This document shows, in pieces, positions 5,403-6,512 of a DNA stretch of 6,512 bases (its first letter is position 1; each line of letters opens with the position of its first letter). The stretch is from NCBI GenBank assembly GCA_937967755.1, contig CALBTA010000055.1, positions 1 to 6,512 on the forward strand, given 5' to 3'. A program made the position numbers and the translations under genes. Source of the stretch: an uncultured Planctomycetaceae bacterium (lineage in GTDB: Bacteria > Planctomycetota > Planctomycetia > Pirellulales > Pirellulaceae). The notes below the pieces were generated by a model, which saw nothing but the letters and a program-made list of their open reading frames with translations, was not told the origin of the DNA and searched no databases.

Positions 5403-6512
5403 ATGGCGACTGCTGAACTGAAGACCGGCCGCGAAACAACCGACATCCCAGCGCCCGAGCGTGAAGATTCGAAGTACCAATACCCCGGCATCCCGACCAC
5501 CTGCGACGGGGCCGAAGCCGTGGTCTGGGTAGAAACGCACGTCGCCCAAGGCAGCGGGGCGTATCCGATCACCAGTAGCACGACGATGGGGGCCGGCTTC
5601 AACTCGGCCGTGATGAACGGCAAGCCCAACCTATGGGGCGAGCAGTTGGTTTTCGTCGAGCCCGAAAGCGAACACTCGGCCGCCACCTTCTGCGAAGGCT
5701 TCGCCGCCGCGGGTGGCCGCGTGACGAATTTCACATCGGGTCAAGGCCTGGTATTGATGAAAGAGGTGCTTTACACCATCAGCGGCAAACGCCTGCCGGT
5801 GGTCTTCAACATTGGTGCCCGCGCGCTGACTAGCCAAGGCCTGAACGTTCACGCCGGTCACGACGACGTGATGAGCGTGGCCGACGTCGGCTGGGGCGTT
5901 CTATTCGCCCGCAACGCCCAAGAGGCTGGCGACCTCTGCCTGATTAGCCGGCGGGCCGCCGAGCAATCCGACACGCCGTTCATGAACGTGCAGGACGGAT
6001 TCCTCACGACGCATACCGTCGAAACCGTCCGCCTGTCCGAGCCGGAGTTCATGAAGAATTTCATCGGCAACCCGAAGGACAAGCTGATCAACCTGATGGA
6101 CCCGGCCAACCCGGTGATGTCGGGCGTGGTTCAGAACCAAGACAGCTATATGAAAGGCAAGATCGCCCAACGGGCTTCGTACGACAAGTGCATGCCCGCG
6201 CTGGAAGAGGCGTTCGAAGAGTTCTTCCGCAACACCGGGCGGAAGTACGGCTTCGTCGACGCCTACCGCTGCGAAGATGCCGAGTACATTTTGGTCGGCA
6301 TCGGTTGCTATATGGAAACGGCCCAGACTACGGTCGATTACCTGCGGGATGAGAAGGGCATCAAAGCGGGCTGCCTGAACATTTATTGCTTCCGCCCGTT
6401 CCCGTCCAAGGCGATTGTCGATGCGCTGCGAAACTGCCAGGCGTTCACGGTGATTGAACGGATGGACGACCCGCTTTCGACGACCGGCAACCACCTGACG
6501 CGTGAGATCAAA
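5403..6512 (+). CDS. Pyruvate/2-oxoacid:ferredoxin oxidoreductase-like protein, N-terminal part (cut by window edge)
   Basis: 370 residues, open at the right edge. Single-chain enzymes of this family have about 1200, so the 2Fe-2S/4Fe-4S ferredoxin domain and the thiamine-diphosphate domain lie outside if this is a fused form. Seen: domain I (about 30-270) with AYPITSSTTMG (53-63, matching the family's YPIT-PSS), VEPESEHSAA (85-94), TSGQGLVLM (111-119), GARALTSQGLNVHAGHDDVM (138-157) and NVQDGFLTTH (195-204). Domain II begins near 295 with YILVGIG and continues through CFRPFP (329-334) and VIERMDDP (350-357). By alignment from memory T57, E86 and R140 correspond to Thr31, Glu64 and Arg114 of the Desulfovibrio africanus enzyme, which contact substrate and cofactor. 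Family members reversibly convert pyruvate and CoA to acetyl-CoA, CO2 and reduced ferredoxin in the cytoplasm. The SSTT and PESEHSAATF variants mark a divergent subfamily, so the substrate is not certain. The gene stands alone in this window behind a long leader. Confidence 0.88.
   Translation, partial: MATAELKTGRETTDIPAPEREDSKYQYPGIPTTCDGAEAVVWVETHVAQGSGAYPITSSTTMGAGFNSAVMNGKPNLWGEQLVFVEPESEHSAATFCEGFAAAGGRVTNFTSGQGLVLMKEVLYTISGKRLPVVFNIGARALTSQGLNVHAGHDDVMSVADVGWGVLFARNAQEAGDLCLISRRAAEQSDTPFMNVQDGFLTTHTVETVRLSEPEFMKNFIGNPKDKLINLMDPANPVMSGVVQNQDSYMKGKIAQRASYDKCMPALEEAFEEFFRNTGRKYGFVDAYRCEDAEYILVGIGCYMETAQTTVDYLRDEKGIKAGCLNIYCFRPFPSKAIVDALRNCQAFTVIERMDDPLSTTGNHLTREIK

Noticed and set aside
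5121..5439. Minus-strand open frames of 68 and 90 codons in the gene-free region
   Set aside because: The products are Arg/Ser/Pro-rich and low in complexity, overlap each other in different frames, and one runs into the oxidoreductase start. The region is better explained as leader sequence.
5901..6494. Minus-strand open frame of 197 codons
   Set aside because: It lies wholly antisense to the oxidoreductase gene and gives an Arg/Val/His-rich product typical of the reverse frame of GC-biased codons.

Overview
The window looks like a moderately GC-rich bacterial chromosome, most likely a planctomycete of the Pirellulales type. This rests on recognised protein style (the pyruvate:ferredoxin oxidoreductase-like protein, the NhaR-type LysR regulator, the short orphan HTH protein and the RTX-type exporter pair) and on a palindromic GGGCGGGCACTC-type intergenic repeat that I associate with this group. 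No rRNA, tRNA, CRISPR array or transposase is visible, so the taxonomic call is an inference.

Left part (1-3668, all minus strand): three genes read leftwards and may form one transcription unit. First is a small HPF/RaiA-like ribosome-associated protein (3668-3345). Next is a 733-residue ABC exporter with an N-terminal extension (3271-1070). Last is a HlyD-type membrane fusion protein (973 to beyond base 1), cut by the window edge. The last two look like the inner-membrane and periplasmic parts of a type I secretion or efflux machine. The ABC protein is unusual: its Walker A motif is intact, but the Q-loop glutamine, the LSGGQ signature, the Walker B glutamate and the H-loop histidine all appear to be replaced.

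Middle part (3669-4743): an AT-rich divergent intergenic region separates hpf from a plus-strand LysR-family gene of the NhaR type (3793-4707). This gene converges on a 76-residue HTH gene on the minus strand (4974-4744, GTG start, very strong ribosome binding site).

Right part (4975-6512): a 428-base gene-free region carries three things. A perfect 8-bp inverted repeat lies just upstream of the HTH gene and may be its operator. A 72-bp imperfect palindrome of the REP/MITE kind follows. Then comes a roughly 250-base leader with several possible and partly mutually exclusive stem-loops. From 5403 to the window edge runs the N-terminal part (370 residues) of a pyruvate/2-oxoacid:ferredoxin oxidoreductase-like protein, covering the thiamine-diphosphate pyrimidine-binding domain I and most of domain II.

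The possible systems of interest are an exporter with a degenerate ATPase next to a ribosome-hibernation-type gene and a NhaR regulator, and a structured leader in front of the oxidoreductase. No clearly new defence or mobile system is seen.
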